From Euryodendron excelsum (Eukaryota; Streptophyta; Magnoliopsida; Ericales; Pentaphylacaceae): a stretch of 64,000 nucleotides of DNA. Positions 24,840-36,345 of the stretch are shown here, one piece after another. A model generated the notes under the pieces. It made no database searches. It was given only the letters and a program-made list of their open reading frames with translations, and was not told the origin of the DNA. The DNA is taken from NCBI GenBank assembly GCA_033060915.1, contig CM065397.1, positions 20,182,501-20,246,500 of the forward strand. Reading direction: 5' to 3'. Position 1 is the first letter of the stretch, and every line of letters starts with the position of its first letter. A program made the translations under genes and the position numbers.

Positions 24840-25865
24840 GATCTGTGAAAGAGTCAAGGCTCCGAAGGCTGGATTGAACGGATTTGAGGGATGATGGATA
24901 CAAATTCTACTGAGGAGGAGAAAGAAGTTTGCAAGCAGTACATAAAAACAAAAAGTATGTAAGGCTTAGGAGAGTATTCTTCAATCATATTGGATGATGG
25001 TTTTAAGATTACTGATAGTTGTAGAATCAAGGAAGAGACTATGGACTTTTATACTAAAATTGCTGGGTACTGCTCATGCTGATAGATATAAGGGTTCTTG
25101 GGGGGTGGAAATTTTGATAAGAAGGAATAGATTGGAGGCTGTGGCCACTGATAAAGAAATAGTAGAGGTCATGATGTCCGTTAAAGGCACCAAAGCGCTG
25201 GGCCCTGATGGATACTTGGCTGGCTTTTTCTAGAAAGACAGGAGTGTTGTGGGGCAAGAGATTATGAAGGCTGTTAAATCCTTTTCCTATTCATGGTCTA
25301 TGCTGAGGGGGGCAATCTCTACTCTAATTGCTTTAATCCCAGAGTACCTAATCGTACAATGATTAGTGAATGTAGATCCTACTCATGTCGTAATGCAGTT
25401 GGTTATGTATTTCTAAGATTATTGCTAACAGTGTTAATTCCATGCTTCCTTATCTTATTTCTTATTGACATCTCATAATGTGCTTTTGTGCGAGTTGGAT
25501 TTCTAAAATTTTCTTCTCTATTTTATTTTTGTTTTTGTCAGTGCAACCTAGAAATGCCAGGAAGGTAGACATAATGAAGGCGTATGACAACATCGGATGG
25601 GTGTTTTATTGATGCTGTTGCAAGATGGGCTTTCAAGAGAAAATGGTTCAGTGTATGGCTGTTTGTGTAAGTACTCCCAGTTATTGGTTACCATTAACGG
25701 TTATTTTAGTTATTTTAAAGTGGAAAAATGGCATAGGTAAGGGGGCCATCCCCCCCCCCCTACCTGTTTGTTATGGTGATGGAAGTCTTGAATGCTTGCA
25801 TGAAGAATCACTATGAGAATTCTGTTTTCAAATTCTGCTGGAGGTGTGACAAAGAGACTAATTAA
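24840..25865 (+). mobile_element. LINE reverse-transcriptase remnant
   Basis: Pieces in order match a plant LINE ORF2: LDDGFKITDSCRIKEETMDF, then KALGPDGYLAGFF at about 25186-25230, then LIALIP, then RKVDIMKAYDNIGW at about 25560-25605 and MGFQEKMVQCMAVCVSTPSY at 25625. Several stops and shifts interrupt it. It is a different part of ORF2 from the LINE at 5-7 kb. Confidence 0.8.
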
Positions 25866-26644
25866 CTAATACAACCCTGTTTTCTTGCTTTTTCGTGTCT
25901 ATATGCATCTCAATGGAATGTTTCAACCACATATTTGGCATGAATTCAGCAACTTGAGTAGTCTAAGTTGTACACATTTTACCATGCCTTATACGAGCAT
26001 CGATGCTGACGCTATCTTGGAACTTTCAGTAATAAAACTAATGAGGAAGACTGGTTAATTTGGCATTTTTCTGATCATGGTATATTTACAGTTCAGTTGG
26101 CACAATTGGTGGTCCTCAGCCTGCTAAAAAGAAAGAGAAAGAAAGTAGTGTAAAGAAAATAGTAGAACTGCGGGGGACAGGGAATTTTGGAAGATCCAGG
26201 CAAAGGAAATAATCAAGTAATTTATCAGGAGACGGAAGAAGAATATTTTCGCATTAAAGGTCAATTTGCAGACAGGTATTAAGGAAAAGATTTTGCAGCA
26301 TCGAGTCACAGATTTTACTGGCATTGCTGGGATAAAATATTATCATTAAAGTTCATTCCATTTATGGCTTTGGAGGCCTGAAGGCCATCACTGTACCCAA
26401 TTTATTTTTCTTTTTTTTTTTCTGCGGTTGGAAAAAACAAAAAAAACAAAAAAAATCGGAATTTGCGTTCTGTGTTAACCCACTAAAACAAAGAAATTCT
26501 TATTATGTATGATAATTACAAAAGAACCAAATAATCTAAATTGATTACAAGCTAGATGAGAGGACATGAGAAACTTTTCACTGCCTCCATTTTAGACTTT
26601 AATAAGAGATGAAAGGACATGTGAAACTTTTCACTGCCTCCATT

Positions 26645-27802
26645 TTAGACTTTAACAAGAGCAAACCAGAGTTTTGAGTCCACTCGGAATGACCACAGCT
26701 GCACTACCATACCTTGGCACAATTTATTCTCATCCACAACCCGATTCCAGCCCCTCACTAGATTGTATGTTGAACTTGAAATCATGTCCCACTTCTTCAG
26801 GGTTATAGTACATGGCTGTCCTGATGGTTGAATTAGCTCCGCCTCTATCTCTGCTATATCCTTTCCAATTCGCGTGTTGAGGAATACCTTCTCTTCAGGC
26901 TTCAAAAATTTATGGTCGATTTTGGTCGGTGGCAGAGAAAGACGACCTTGAATAGGGCCAACGTCCGACGGGAAGAGTGCCTTTTGAATCACCAAAACCT
27001 CGTCGTAGCCATTAAGCGCTTCGATTTTTTCCCTTAATTCCGGGGGCGGCCTGGCCTTTACCCTCTTCCTCTCTTCATCATTACCATATTTACTATCCCT
27101 GTGTGGCCGTTTTAGATGAGCATTTCCAGATTTCCCCACCATCATGCCTTCATCTTCCATGGGTTTCTTGCCCTCCTTTTCCATCAGCAACCTTTCTTGC
27201 TTGGAGATAGCATCAAGTTGTTTCACAGAAGGCTTCAAGACTAAGGACTTGGCCTTTACCCTCTTGTTCTCTTCATTGTAACGATCTGCACTGTCACTGT
27301 GTGGCCGTTTTAGACAAGCCTTTCCAGATTTCTGCACCATCATGCATTCATCTTCGATGGGTTTCTTGCCCTTCTTTTCTTTCAGCAACCTTTCTTTCTT
27401 GGAGATACCATCAAGTTGTTTCACAGAAGGCTTCAAGGCTAAGGTCTTCTTCTCAGATTTCAAATTTCTTTGCTTCAAGATGGACTTCTCACCCTTGGAT
27501 GTAACAGTACACCTATTGATATTCTCTTTCCTGAACGTTTCTCTCGCAACATGAACGGCACAATCTTCAAGAACAGGAGGCTTGTCGCATGAGTTCTGTA
27601 ACTCGTACATGCCAAGATAGTACAAATCGGTATCATCAAAATTGGACATCTTGAGGATTCGTCTTATGATCTTCAACTTCTGCTCACTGTTCAGTTCAGC
27701 AAGATTTATTGCAGATGCCTCTAAAAACTCATCAAATTTGGAAGAATTGTACTTGGCCTCAACACCCGCAAAATCATCGTCAGAACCCAACTTTTCCTCC
27801 AT
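26645..27802 (-). CDS. B3 domain-containing protein (DUF313 type), gene C
   Basis: A single-exon frame of 385 residues starting at the ATG at 27802, whose start MEEKLGSDDDFAG aligns with genes A and D; the open frame upstream has no ATG. The N-terminal ~70 residues are the shared helical region (FDEFLEAS, EQKLKIIRRILKMSNF). Residues about 121-185 and 186-251 are two tandem copies of a basic linker unit (LKPSVKQLD, KERLLKEKKGKKP, MMVQKSG, LKRPH), each ending in a likely nuclear signal (KRVKAK, RKRVKAR). The B3 domain covers about 267-385 (RLSLPPTKI, TITLKKWDM, STYNLVRGWNRVV, QLWSFRVDSKLWFALV). Likely a nuclear DNA-binding protein. Confidence 0.88.
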   Translation of the reverse strand: MEEKLGSDDDFAGVEAKYNSSKFDEFLEASAINLAELNSEQKLKIIRRILKMSNFDDTDLYYLGMYELQNSCDKPPVLEDCAVHVARETFRKENINRCTVTSKGEKSILKQRNLKSEKKTLALKPSVKQLDGISKKERLLKEKKGKKPIEDECMMVQKSGKACLKRPHSDSADRYNEENKRVKAKSLVLKPSVKQLDAISKQERLLMEKEGKKPMEDEGMMVGKSGNAHLKRPHRDSKYGNDEERKRVKARPPPELREKIEALNGYDEVLVIQKALFPSDVGPIQGRLSLPPTKIDHKFLKPEEKVFLNTRIGKDIAEIEAELIQPSGQPCTITLKKWDMISSSTYNLVRGWNRVVDENKLCQGMVVQLWSFRVDSKLWFALVKV

Positions 27803-28030
27803 CTTCTTCTTCCTCAAGAAGAGCAAAGTTCGATTCTTTGTAAAACAGGGAAAAAAAACAGAGGATAATTGAGAGAACGCCTTGATAGGACTATGAGAAT
27901 AGGTGTTGAAAAACTTGTGGGATGCCCCTAAGTATATAGAGACATGTTTATGAAATCATAGGCTAAAAGGGATTCCTAGACTGGAGCGGACTAGGAGGAC
28001 TACTACTTGGGACTGAAGTTTCTGATTGCC
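27803..28030 (-). promoter_or_regulatory. B3 gene C promoter and leader
   Basis: On the minus strand it carries AAACTTCAGTCCCAAGTAG, then CTAGGAATCCCTTTTAGCC, TATGATTTCATAAAC and CTATATACTT (27931-27939) in the same order as the other B3 promoters. The leader lacks the long AAG run of genes A and D. Confidence 0.7.
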
Positions 28031-28039
28031 TGAACTGCA

Positions 28040-29110
28040 GTTTCCATAATTGGAGTTTTACTTGGATTTGAAGGGTGTAAGAGGGACGAGTGAAGCGTGT
28101 GAAAAGTGGAGGGAGAAGCAGATATTCCCCAACGGTCATAATATAGTGTTTTCAAATGCTATTGATCATAATTACGTGATCAGAAACCTGAAGGCATAGA
28201 ACTGTTATGTAAGTATTCCTCTGTTTTTTAAGAGTCCAAACGAGCTTATGACAACTCCCGCCAAAACAAGTCCTAACGACCTTTTAGCTCTTCCACGGTG
28301 CAAGCTTGCACTCCAAGTATTACCAAAATCACAAGTACTCAAACATTGAAAGGAAAACAAAAAAATGGGTTATGAGGAAATCTAGATACAACTGCTACTC
28401 TGTTCTCCAAAATGTAGAATAATTTTTAGCTAAAAGGTTTTAATTCTAGTATTTTTTTCTTACATTAATCATATGTGCAGAGACATTAGAATGCTATAGT
28501 ACATATATATATATACATATATAAATCTGTAATAAGTCTACTCTGTGTGATAATTGGAGCATTGATATGATATGATATCTCTGTAATTAAGAGAGAGTAT
28601 CAGTAGAATGCAAGTATAGAGGAAACAAAGTAAAGGAGTCACAAAACAAATTGTGTTGAGACAGGCATGCAAAAATGGAGGAAGGATTAGAGAGCAAACA
28701 TAGGCCTCTTGAACTTTAGAGAGCAATCACAAATACTGTATAAGATCTACTACACATATCAGGCTATCAGCAATCATAAGCTGGTATGTATCGGCAAAAC
28801 CACCATTAAATAATATGTGTTTTGTTGTCAACCATGGCATTAAAATCTCGGATGGTGCCTTAGTTTCGAACGCAGACTTCTGTACTTCCAGACAGGTAAG
28901 CAGAGAGGTTTTTGCCTGATAAAGTAGATTGCTGGTTCTATAGTTTATATTGAAAAGTGCATCATTGCAGGAGCACTGGAAACAAGGATTCCAATAGTCT
29001 CTGTCTCTGAATGTGCAAAGACAAGTTAACTAAATTGAGATATCTGAGGGGGCTAATAGTCCTTAGTTTAGAGATTAGGTGATTTAAACTTTTCGGTATA
29101 TCTACAAAAG
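28040..29110. other. Intergenic, no gene recognised
   Basis: Upstream DNA of gene C. The start keeps faint similarity to the far upstream part of the other B3 promoters; the rest has no long frame. Confidence 0.45.
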
Positions 29111-29119
29111 TTTCATTGT

Positions 29120-29297
29120 CTAGTATTTTTTTTTTTTCAGTATGCTTGCTTCTTTTTCACTGTACTTCTACAAGATAGCTAAAATGTCTAACCAAGTCTT
29201 GGTGCATTAAAATTATTCATGGGATGAAACTATTCTCATACACGACAGGCAGGGGACTGGCTTATTTTGCTAAATCTCTTTTATCTGTTTCTATCAG
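29120..29297 (+). repeat. Duplicated intron-like block before a ClpB fragment, copy 1
   Basis: TATGCTTGCTTCTTTTTCA through CAGGCAGGGGACTGG recurs at about 41243-41394 with few changes, in the same orientation and in both cases directly before a ClpB middle-region fragment. Confidence 0.8.
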
Positions 29298-29365
29298 CCA
29301 TTGGTCTTGTTGATAAAGCTACTGCAAAGCTGAAGTATTTGATATCACTCCTAAGCCTACAGATT
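29298..29365 (+). pseudogene. ClpB fragment: end of ATPase domain 1 / start of middle domain
   Basis: After an intact acceptor (TATCAG) the frame reads AIGLVDKATAKLK, matching [13 protein letters not shown] encoded at the start of the ClpB exon at 56052. The frame is lost within about 60 bases. Confidence 0.8.
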
Positions 29366-29939
29366 TGAATATTGTCTGCAGCATAATTGGAATTTCAATT
29401 AAAATTTTGGGAATGAAAAAGATTGAGCAAGTGGGAATGGACTGGAGTTTGAGTTGACGGTTGATGATGGTTGCACTTGGCAGTTGGCAGTAAATGGCTT
29501 GTGCTTGTCCCAAACTGCTGTAAATAGGCATTTTCAGATAAGATGACATCCATAGATAAGACTCGAGGAATGTTTAACACTGTAGTTAGTTCACTATGCC
29601 ATTAACTTGCAGATGCTTAAAATGATTTTATTGATGATGATTTCCAATGTACCATTCATGGCAGCAGTAGCTAGGCCCTTTTAAGAGTACAATGGTCGAA
29701 AATTGGCTGTTGGAAGTTTTTTCAGATCAAATGGCTAATAGGGGTGGGTTGAGGCTCCCTTTGGTGCAAATGTCAGCCCTATTTGGCACAAAAAATCTAG
29801 CTCCCTATGATTTTACTCTTGAGATTTTTAAGGTGCTAAACTAAAGATGTTAACACAGGGCAGTATGAGAGAATGATTAAGCTCATAGATACGAACTAAT
29901 TTTTACTTGTTCTTTAATTTTATTCTTAAAACGTTTTGT

Positions 29940-30130
29940 TCTTCCATATTCTACATTGATGGACAAGAAGACATCTCCCCATGTTTCTGAAGTTGCAATT
30001 ATTCCTCTGTCATTTAATATGAGGCATTGAAGGTCATTGGAGGTGAACCAGTGAAGGTCATTTGGTTCTACAGAATTGATTTAATTTGATGGCTTATCTG
30101 AAAGGCCTAGTGAAATGCTGTGCTTGAGAA
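29940..30130 (+). repeat. Partial copy of the B3 3'-flank module
   Basis: TCTACATTGATGGACAAGAA and TTTGATGGCTTATCTGAAAG match 34427 and 40505 and the region after gene D (about 38918). Confidence 0.65.
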
Positions 30131-30283
30131 AGCAAACTCTGATGCTTTTTTTTTTCTTTTTTCCTCAATGCGAAAAATGTAGAATAAATTGGATAAAATG
30201 ATGGCCTACAATCAGAATGACCAGGTAACAAAGGCATAAGTGGAGATGTCTCCTCCTAAGATTGCATGACTGAACTAACTACC

Positions 30284-30480
30284 TCAGATATATTGAAACT
30301 TTAACACAACCTCAATGATCTCAGATGTAAGAACTTTGACTAGATGCTGGGAAGCACTTTCCGGAATAATCCTCTGCCAACCCCATTCCTTAGCCAACAG
30401 CGGAGCCTCTGTAATTGCTAAGTCTTCAGTGAGATCTGCTAGAAGCTCCACCATCCAGGTTGCCCTCATTATTCCTTGCT
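30284..30480 (-). other. Open block related to the 14.6 kb duplicate, unidentified
   Basis: On the minus strand it reads WMVELLADLTEDLAITEAPL and continues openly for about 60 residues. The diverged relative at 14610-14730 keeps the DNA similarity (GCAATTACAG.GGCTC, TTGGCTAAGGA) but not the frame. I do not recognise it; it could be an old exon. Confidence 0.35.
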
Positions 30481-30903
30481 ACCATACCCAATCTGCACCA
30501 TCCAAGTAAGCACTTTGACTAGGTGGAGCTTTCCATTTTTTCCTATGTTTGTTAGATTGTTTATCACTGAATTCTTCTTCCATCTCCACACAAATTCTTA
30601 ATTTTTTTCCAACCATCTTCCAAAATTCGTTCCTCCACATTTTTTTCCTTTCCTTCCTTTCTTCTGAGCAAACTCAAGGCCACCAAGTATGCTGTCTGAA
30701 CTGTAAATATACCATCACTTCAGTACTTGTATTAGAAAAAATGTCAAATTAACCAATCTGCCTCCTTAGTTTTGCATATGGGAAGTTATGAACTTTTGGA
30801 CCTACCAGGAATGAACAGATGTAACATTTCAATGGTGTATAGTTGAGAAAACTAGCCTTGCGGAATGGAGATATGAACTACAACCAGTTATTTTGTTAAG
30901 GGA

Positions 30904-31044
30904 TTAAGTTGAGCAGCCCCCTTTCTTCATCTCAGCCTTGATAGCTGCAGCTAATTGCTTATAGGCTTCACCCAAAGCACCATTCATCTCCTCATTCCCT
31001 TTCTCCCCTTTCACTGTCCTCATAATATAGCTTCTTTCACCACG
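30904..31044 (-). other. Possible terminal exon, unidentified gene
   Basis: On the minus strand an open stretch reads YIMRTVKGEKGNEEMNGALG and ends EMKKGGCST with TAA at 30904-30906. Codon use looks coding-like and the helix-forming composition is protein-like, but no family is recognised and the exons that should precede it are broken RIC1-like or unknown pieces. Probably a relic. Confidence 0.35.
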
Positions 31045-31484
31045 TAAATCCAACGGTAACAATCAAACAATTAAGTTGATGACACTTCAGCATAGTGCCA
31101 TACATAATAAGGAAAATTAGCAAAAAAATTGTAGCGTAGTGAAACTTTTGTATGTATAAATGACGTTCAAGAACATGTGATGTGCTATCTGGCTAATGAA
31201 TAGCATGAACATTCAAACCACATGCATGCCATTTTATTAAAGAATATTGTATGGAACTAAAGAAGAAAAAAATGGTAAGGGCCGATACCAACGGTCTTGA
31301 AAAACTTAACAGCTTGGGATTCTTCAGTGGAATCTAGTCATCATGGCTCAAGGTTTAAATGAAAAATAAAAAAATAAAAAGGAAAGAAGAGAATGAATGT
31401 ATAACAGGAATCACTCATTATGTTTTATGATTAAAACTGAATGATGCTTAAAGTTCACAAGACTCAGAATGGTGTAAGTAAATG

Positions 31485-31920
31485 CCAGAAAATTTCTTCA
31501 TCAAATACTGTAAAAAGAAGCCACTCCAGGCAACAGGAAAAATGACGCTTCTCCACTGATGGTTGTGTCAAATGCACAACTTTCTCATGCTTGCCCCTCT
31601 GGTGAACACGAATCAGGAACAGAAGTGGGAATTCCGTGAGAAAGAAATAGAAATCAACCACAGTAGTATTAAGAGTTGACAACTTGGTCATGCAATAATA
31701 CAAAAAAAATGGGACCAAGTGGTACCCGAAGAAGGTATATAAGCAGGCGATGCAATACAGTTTGAGCTTGAGGATATGGCTCAAAACATGGACACTCTGT
31801 GGATGCCGAAAATGGCATCCTCCTGGAAGAAGACCAGAGGATATACCTCACAATAAACAACAGAGCAAATATCAAGAGGATATACCTAACAGTCCAATTC
31901 CTGTCCAGGATCCAACACAA
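31485..31920 (-). pseudogene. RIC1-like gene fragments, arm 2
   Basis: Two exon-like pieces in order on the minus strand: about 31860-31690 reads CFEPYPQAQTVLHRLL, and 31598-31485, after an acceptor (TTCACCAG), reads EKRHFSCCLEWLLFTVFDEE. The motifs match plant RIC1-like exchange factors from memory. The flanking parts of that large gene are missing and the first piece needs shifts, so this is a pseudogene. It is the inverted partner of 22435-23915. Confidence 0.6.
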
Positions 31921-31929
31921 TTTATGATA

Positions 31930-33400
31930 AGGTAATTAAGATTACATGAACCAGGTTATCAGATCAGCATTAAAATCTAATTAATATAATTCTACAAATG
32001 CAAAAAGATCAACTTTAAAGGTGTAAATGATACTTGATTGTTTAATCAAGTCCACCTGACAACATAAGACTATCCAATGGGAATTCATATACGGAGCTAA
32101 ACCTGAAGGCATAATCTACAATATTGCATCTGAAACAAAGTAGTATGTGTAGATGGAAGAGAACTACTCTGAAGCAGAGTAGTAAGACTTGCTACCATCT
32201 TGAAGAAGTGAAACTACCACCTGAGATAATGACTGATTAAGCCAACTGGTGACCGGTTGGAAAAAAAACAGAACAAAAACCAACACAAAATCACAGCAAA
32301 GACAGGAAAAAACCAAGGGAACTGAAATTTAAAAGGTGGAGGCAATCCCCATTTGCCTATGAAACTAAGTACGTCTGACTTCCCAGAACTCCAATTAACA
32401 ATACCCATGAAACATAGGAGAATATCTGCCTATGAAACTCTAAGATTTTACAAGATGAAAAGCACTGTTATATATTCTAACAATACCACAGTTCAAGAAT
32501 GTTAAATAGAACTCACAGGATCACTGTTATTTTTGCAAGAACAAATAGACTGAAAGTGGAAAGCACCATACCAGACTTGCTGCAACACGGGCTTTTTCAT
32601 GTTCTTTATTCTTAAAGAGCCAGTTTCTGTAAGAACCAACCTTGAAGCTTCTAATGGGACTGTCATTAGCTAATCCTGCAACAACATAAGCAGCAAATGT
32701 CACATGAACCGACCCCTAAAATATTTATTATGCAAATGAACCATGCTTTCACATGGCCAAAGCCAGCATGCACAAATGCATTAATAAATTTAGCTGCCAA
32801 GTTCCGTCTGCCCTTACTTTAAACTAAAATCCGCATATCATCAATAATCATCCATAATCCAACTAAAATCGACCTACAAGAATATAAATCCCAAGACATG
32901 AAAATCAAGTCCACATATCACAAAATCATATTACCTTGATAGAACCAATGTTTGGGGAAGTAGCAATTATTGGGCCATATCTGCTGCACTCGGCAATGTT
33001 TCATATTACTATGAAGATAAACATGTCAAGGTAGTTTGCTCTAATGTTTGAACAATTTCTTGTAACAAAAAAAAACCAGTAATTGTTGCCCTTTCTGGTC
33101 AATTTTCTCTTTTCTGAGCTGGTATTATAAAGAAATGGATGACTTGGTCATAGACTGGAGAACATTGTGAGCAGGAATGATGAAAAAAAGTACAGTGGAA
33201 TCTACGTGCGATAGCTGCACCTTAGGGAAAGATAATTTAGCCAAGTGGAGATATTTGGATCCCTGCAGCCAGCTTCAGAAGTAGTTTGCGCAGATATTTT
33301 CAGTTGAATGAAATATTCAGGCTCTGCAAAGTCAATTTGTACAATCAAGAGGAGATTTTCATTTTCTATGGCACAACCAGAAAATGCAGAAGGAGGGACT
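31930..33400 (-). repeat. Arm 2 of the large inverted duplication
   Basis: Reverse complement of 19.23-20.62 kb in several stretches, including CAGAGTAGTAAGACTTGCTA near 32180 and the exon-like block below. The two arms are about 11 kb apart and in between hold the B3 fragment, the LINE remnant and gene C. Confidence 0.75.
32572..32675 (-). pseudogene. Exon-like block, unidentified gene, arm 2
   Basis: Bounded by an acceptor (TTGTTGCAG) and a donor (GTATGG), it is open in one phase: LANDSPIRSFKVGSYRNWLF then KNKEHEKARVAASL. It is the intact-looking twin of 19833-19937. I do not recognise the protein. Confidence 0.4.
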
Positions 33401-33419
33401 CCAATGAAATATTGTGCTA

Positions 33420-34200
33420 ACAGGTCCTATTGGCATATGGGAGTAGTTTTGTTGGTTTTCAGCTGCATAGGAACCCACTCATTTGAGACATGAGATCATT
33501 TTAAATGCAATAAATAAAAATTAACATTTTAGTAACTTCCAAGAGTTACCCTGCCAATATATAATTCACCAGCGTTAACATAGAACCTAATGTGCATTGC
33601 CTTTCAAGAATAATTAGTAGATTGGAATGTCAATATCATACACTAATTTCCATCTGTTCAAATAGACGAGAACATTAACACATTCAGAGACGGAGACTTG
33701 TAGATAGTTGCTTCTAGTCCTGCAAAGATGCCCTCTCCAAACGCAAGTATGGAACAGGCAATTTGCCTTTATCAGCCAAAAACATCTCTGTTATATATGT
33801 ATCAGTCTGCAAATACAGCAGCTGAAACTGAGGTACTATCTGATTTTTTTAGTACCATGGCTTGTGCAATCCAAGTAGATGAAGGTTGTATCTTCAAAAT
33901 ATTTGCAGTACTCTTTCATGGTGGCTGCTCCAATATATGTCGGCTTACCTAATACAAGCACTGGTTTTAACATGAAATTATCATGAAATACAAATCAACA
34001 AATAATTGAAAGATAGAGAATAATAGCAGCCACCAGCTGTAGCAAGCTGGGATAACACATTGAGCTTGTCCACATGTGTTTCGTTTAAACTTTAAAACTT
34101 CCACATCAGCTCATAAAATAAAACTCATCAATTAATTCCATTTTCAACTCTGAAAGTCCAATTCTATCAATATTTATAACACTTCAAAACAGATTTGTCT
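33420..34200. other. Intergenic, no gene recognised
   Basis: A 74-codon frame at 33728-33952 (+) is the longest and matches nothing I know. No clear repeat. Confidence 0.45.
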
Positions 34201-34409
34201 AAGGCACTTGTTTCTCTTTGCATGACCACAAAGGAACAAATGACGAAAATATTCGACATAAATAGAGGGATGTCTTCCTCTATGCTTGCAATGTCTCATC
34301 CTTCAAAAATTTTCTATTTCTGAATTTCCCTCTAATGGTCTTCTCTTTAATTATTTTGTGTATGTTTTTTTTAAATGTAAACTTATTCATAAATTCCTCT
34401 CGGTTGGCT

Positions 34410-34900
34410 TCTCTTCTTCAATAGTCTACAATGGATAGACAAGAAGACATGTCCCCATATTCCTGTAGTTGCAATTATTCCTTCTCTTATTTCGATATTT
34501 CCTGTTTTTCTCCCAAAACGGGTTTCTTAAATCAACTCGTAGCAAAAACATCTTTACATTCTCGAGTATTTAATTTTGAAATTTTCACTCTTCTTGACCT
34601 CGGCGTCTTCCTTTCCCTTTCCTCTAGCTTGTGAGTAATCTTTCTGGGTTGCAATCAAAGTTCCACTTCAGCAATAAAATTTTTTGGCTATCCCAACAGC
34701 ACAGATATGGCTCTTGTTCAATTTCAATTGTGAACATTGCAAACAGAACTGTGATTATAAGCTTCAATTACGGTTCCTTATTTTCACGAAATTCGGAGCT
34801 AAACTTTTTCATGTAGTTCTGGTGGAGTGCACAAGAACTATTTATTTTAATTCTATTCTCTCCAAATTAAAGTTTTAGAAATGGTGTTATCTTCCAATTC
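34410..34900 (+). repeat. Diverged copy of the B3 3'-flank module
   Basis: TCTACAATGGATAGACAAGA at 34427 and TTCCACTTCAGCAATAAAAT near 34660 match 40505-40900 in the same order. Confidence 0.6.
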
Positions 34901-35649
34901 TTACAAAAATTCCTTCTAATCTTTTTACTCATCCAATACTTTTAATGGGTCATGTAACTCTGTATAATTTTGACATGGCCCCATTCCAGATCTTCTTTTT
35001 TCTTTTTCTTCCTCACAATTTCTAAATTTCTTGTACTATATACTTCTTAACATTGAAAACACCTACCCAAGAAATAGCAAAAGGAAAAGGAAAAGACAAA
35101 AAAAAGACATTGAAGTCATAGAGAAAACATTAAAAAAAATTTAATAAAAATTGTTGTACATTTAATTAAGATCAGAAGTCTTCACCTCAAGGCAGCCTAG
35201 CAAAAATGGGCAATCCTGTTGCTATTGAAGAACAGAGTAACAGTTTTTGGGTACATAGGATTTTGAGAAGAGCCCGAGCCGTAAATGTACATATATATAC
35301 AAAGATATATATAAACATATATATCTATATAATAAAATACAACTTTTTTTAAAAATGGCTCCCTCACACATTTGTATCCGACTGCTCAAATCCAGTTTTA
35401 GATTGCATTCAATGGTTGAAATCAATTTGAATGTTTTGTTTCAAACCCAAATCCCATCCAAATAAGTCATGTGGGTTCCTAACTTGTAAAAAATCTTTTA
35501 AAACTTCTTTTTATTATTGTTTAATTTTTTTTTTTAATTTGACAAGACCCTCCCAAACAATTCAATTTATTAAAAGTTACATGAAATATTTTATTAGGGG
35601 TGCCGTAGGCGGGTCGGGTCATATCTAGTATATGTATATTATAGGTACT

Positions 35650-36183
35650 TTTATAGTTGTGAGTAATACTTGACGGGCAAGCTTGTTGAAGAGTTAAAAG
35701 GTCGGTAGGACTTGTTTTGGCGGGTGCCCTTATAAGTTCGTTTGGACTCTTAAAACAGGGTAATTTTTATATAAACAATTTTATGCCTACTGTAGTACTG
35801 AGCGTACAGGTTGCTAATCAAATAAGGACGCGTGGAATATCTCCCTCTGCTTTGCATCTGATTGGAGTTTTTCTAAACAGTAAATGAGAGAATTAACGGC
35901 CAGCAGTGGAGGATTATTATGATCACTGGCATTTAAATCTCTATCTTCTGACCGTTGGGGCAAATCTAATTCTCCCTCCAATTTTTCACGCGCTTTACTC
36001 CTCTAACACAATTCGAATCCAAGACAGAATATAATAAAACGGCCACTTCAATTATATGGAAACTGAACTTGAGTTCAAGCTATATCAGAAACTTCAGTCC
36101 CAAGTATTAGTAGCAGTACTAGTCCGTTCCAGTTTAGGAATCCCTTTTACCCTATGATTTCATATATATATATATATATATAA

Positions 36184-36231
<48 letters not shown>

Positions 36232-36345
36232 CGTATGGGTATCCCACAATGTTCAACACGTACGTACTTTCATACTCATAGCATAGAGTTCTCTCAATCA
36301 TCCTCTCTTAATCCCTCTTTCACGAAGTTGGCTACCAATTTCTGT
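35650..36345 (+). promoter_or_regulatory. Orphan B3 promoter and leader without a gene
   Basis: The order of blocks equals that before gene D (36820-37420): CCCTCTGCTTTGCATCTGAT, GAGAATTAACGGCCAGCAG, ATAATAAAACGGCCACTTCA, CAGAAACTTCAGTCCCAAGT (36086), GTTTAGGAATCCCTTTTA, the TATA-like region and GAGTTCTCTCAATCATCCTC. It ends at about 36345 (CCCTCTTTCACGAAG), just before where the leader and ATG should be; no B3 coding sequence follows. A compound microsatellite sits at the TATA position. Confidence 0.8.
36162..36231. repeat. Compound microsatellite (TA)n(CT)n(TA)n
   Basis: A run of TA, then ACCCTCTCT.. as CT repeats, then TA again, located where the functional B3 promoters have the TATA box. 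Confidence 0.9.
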
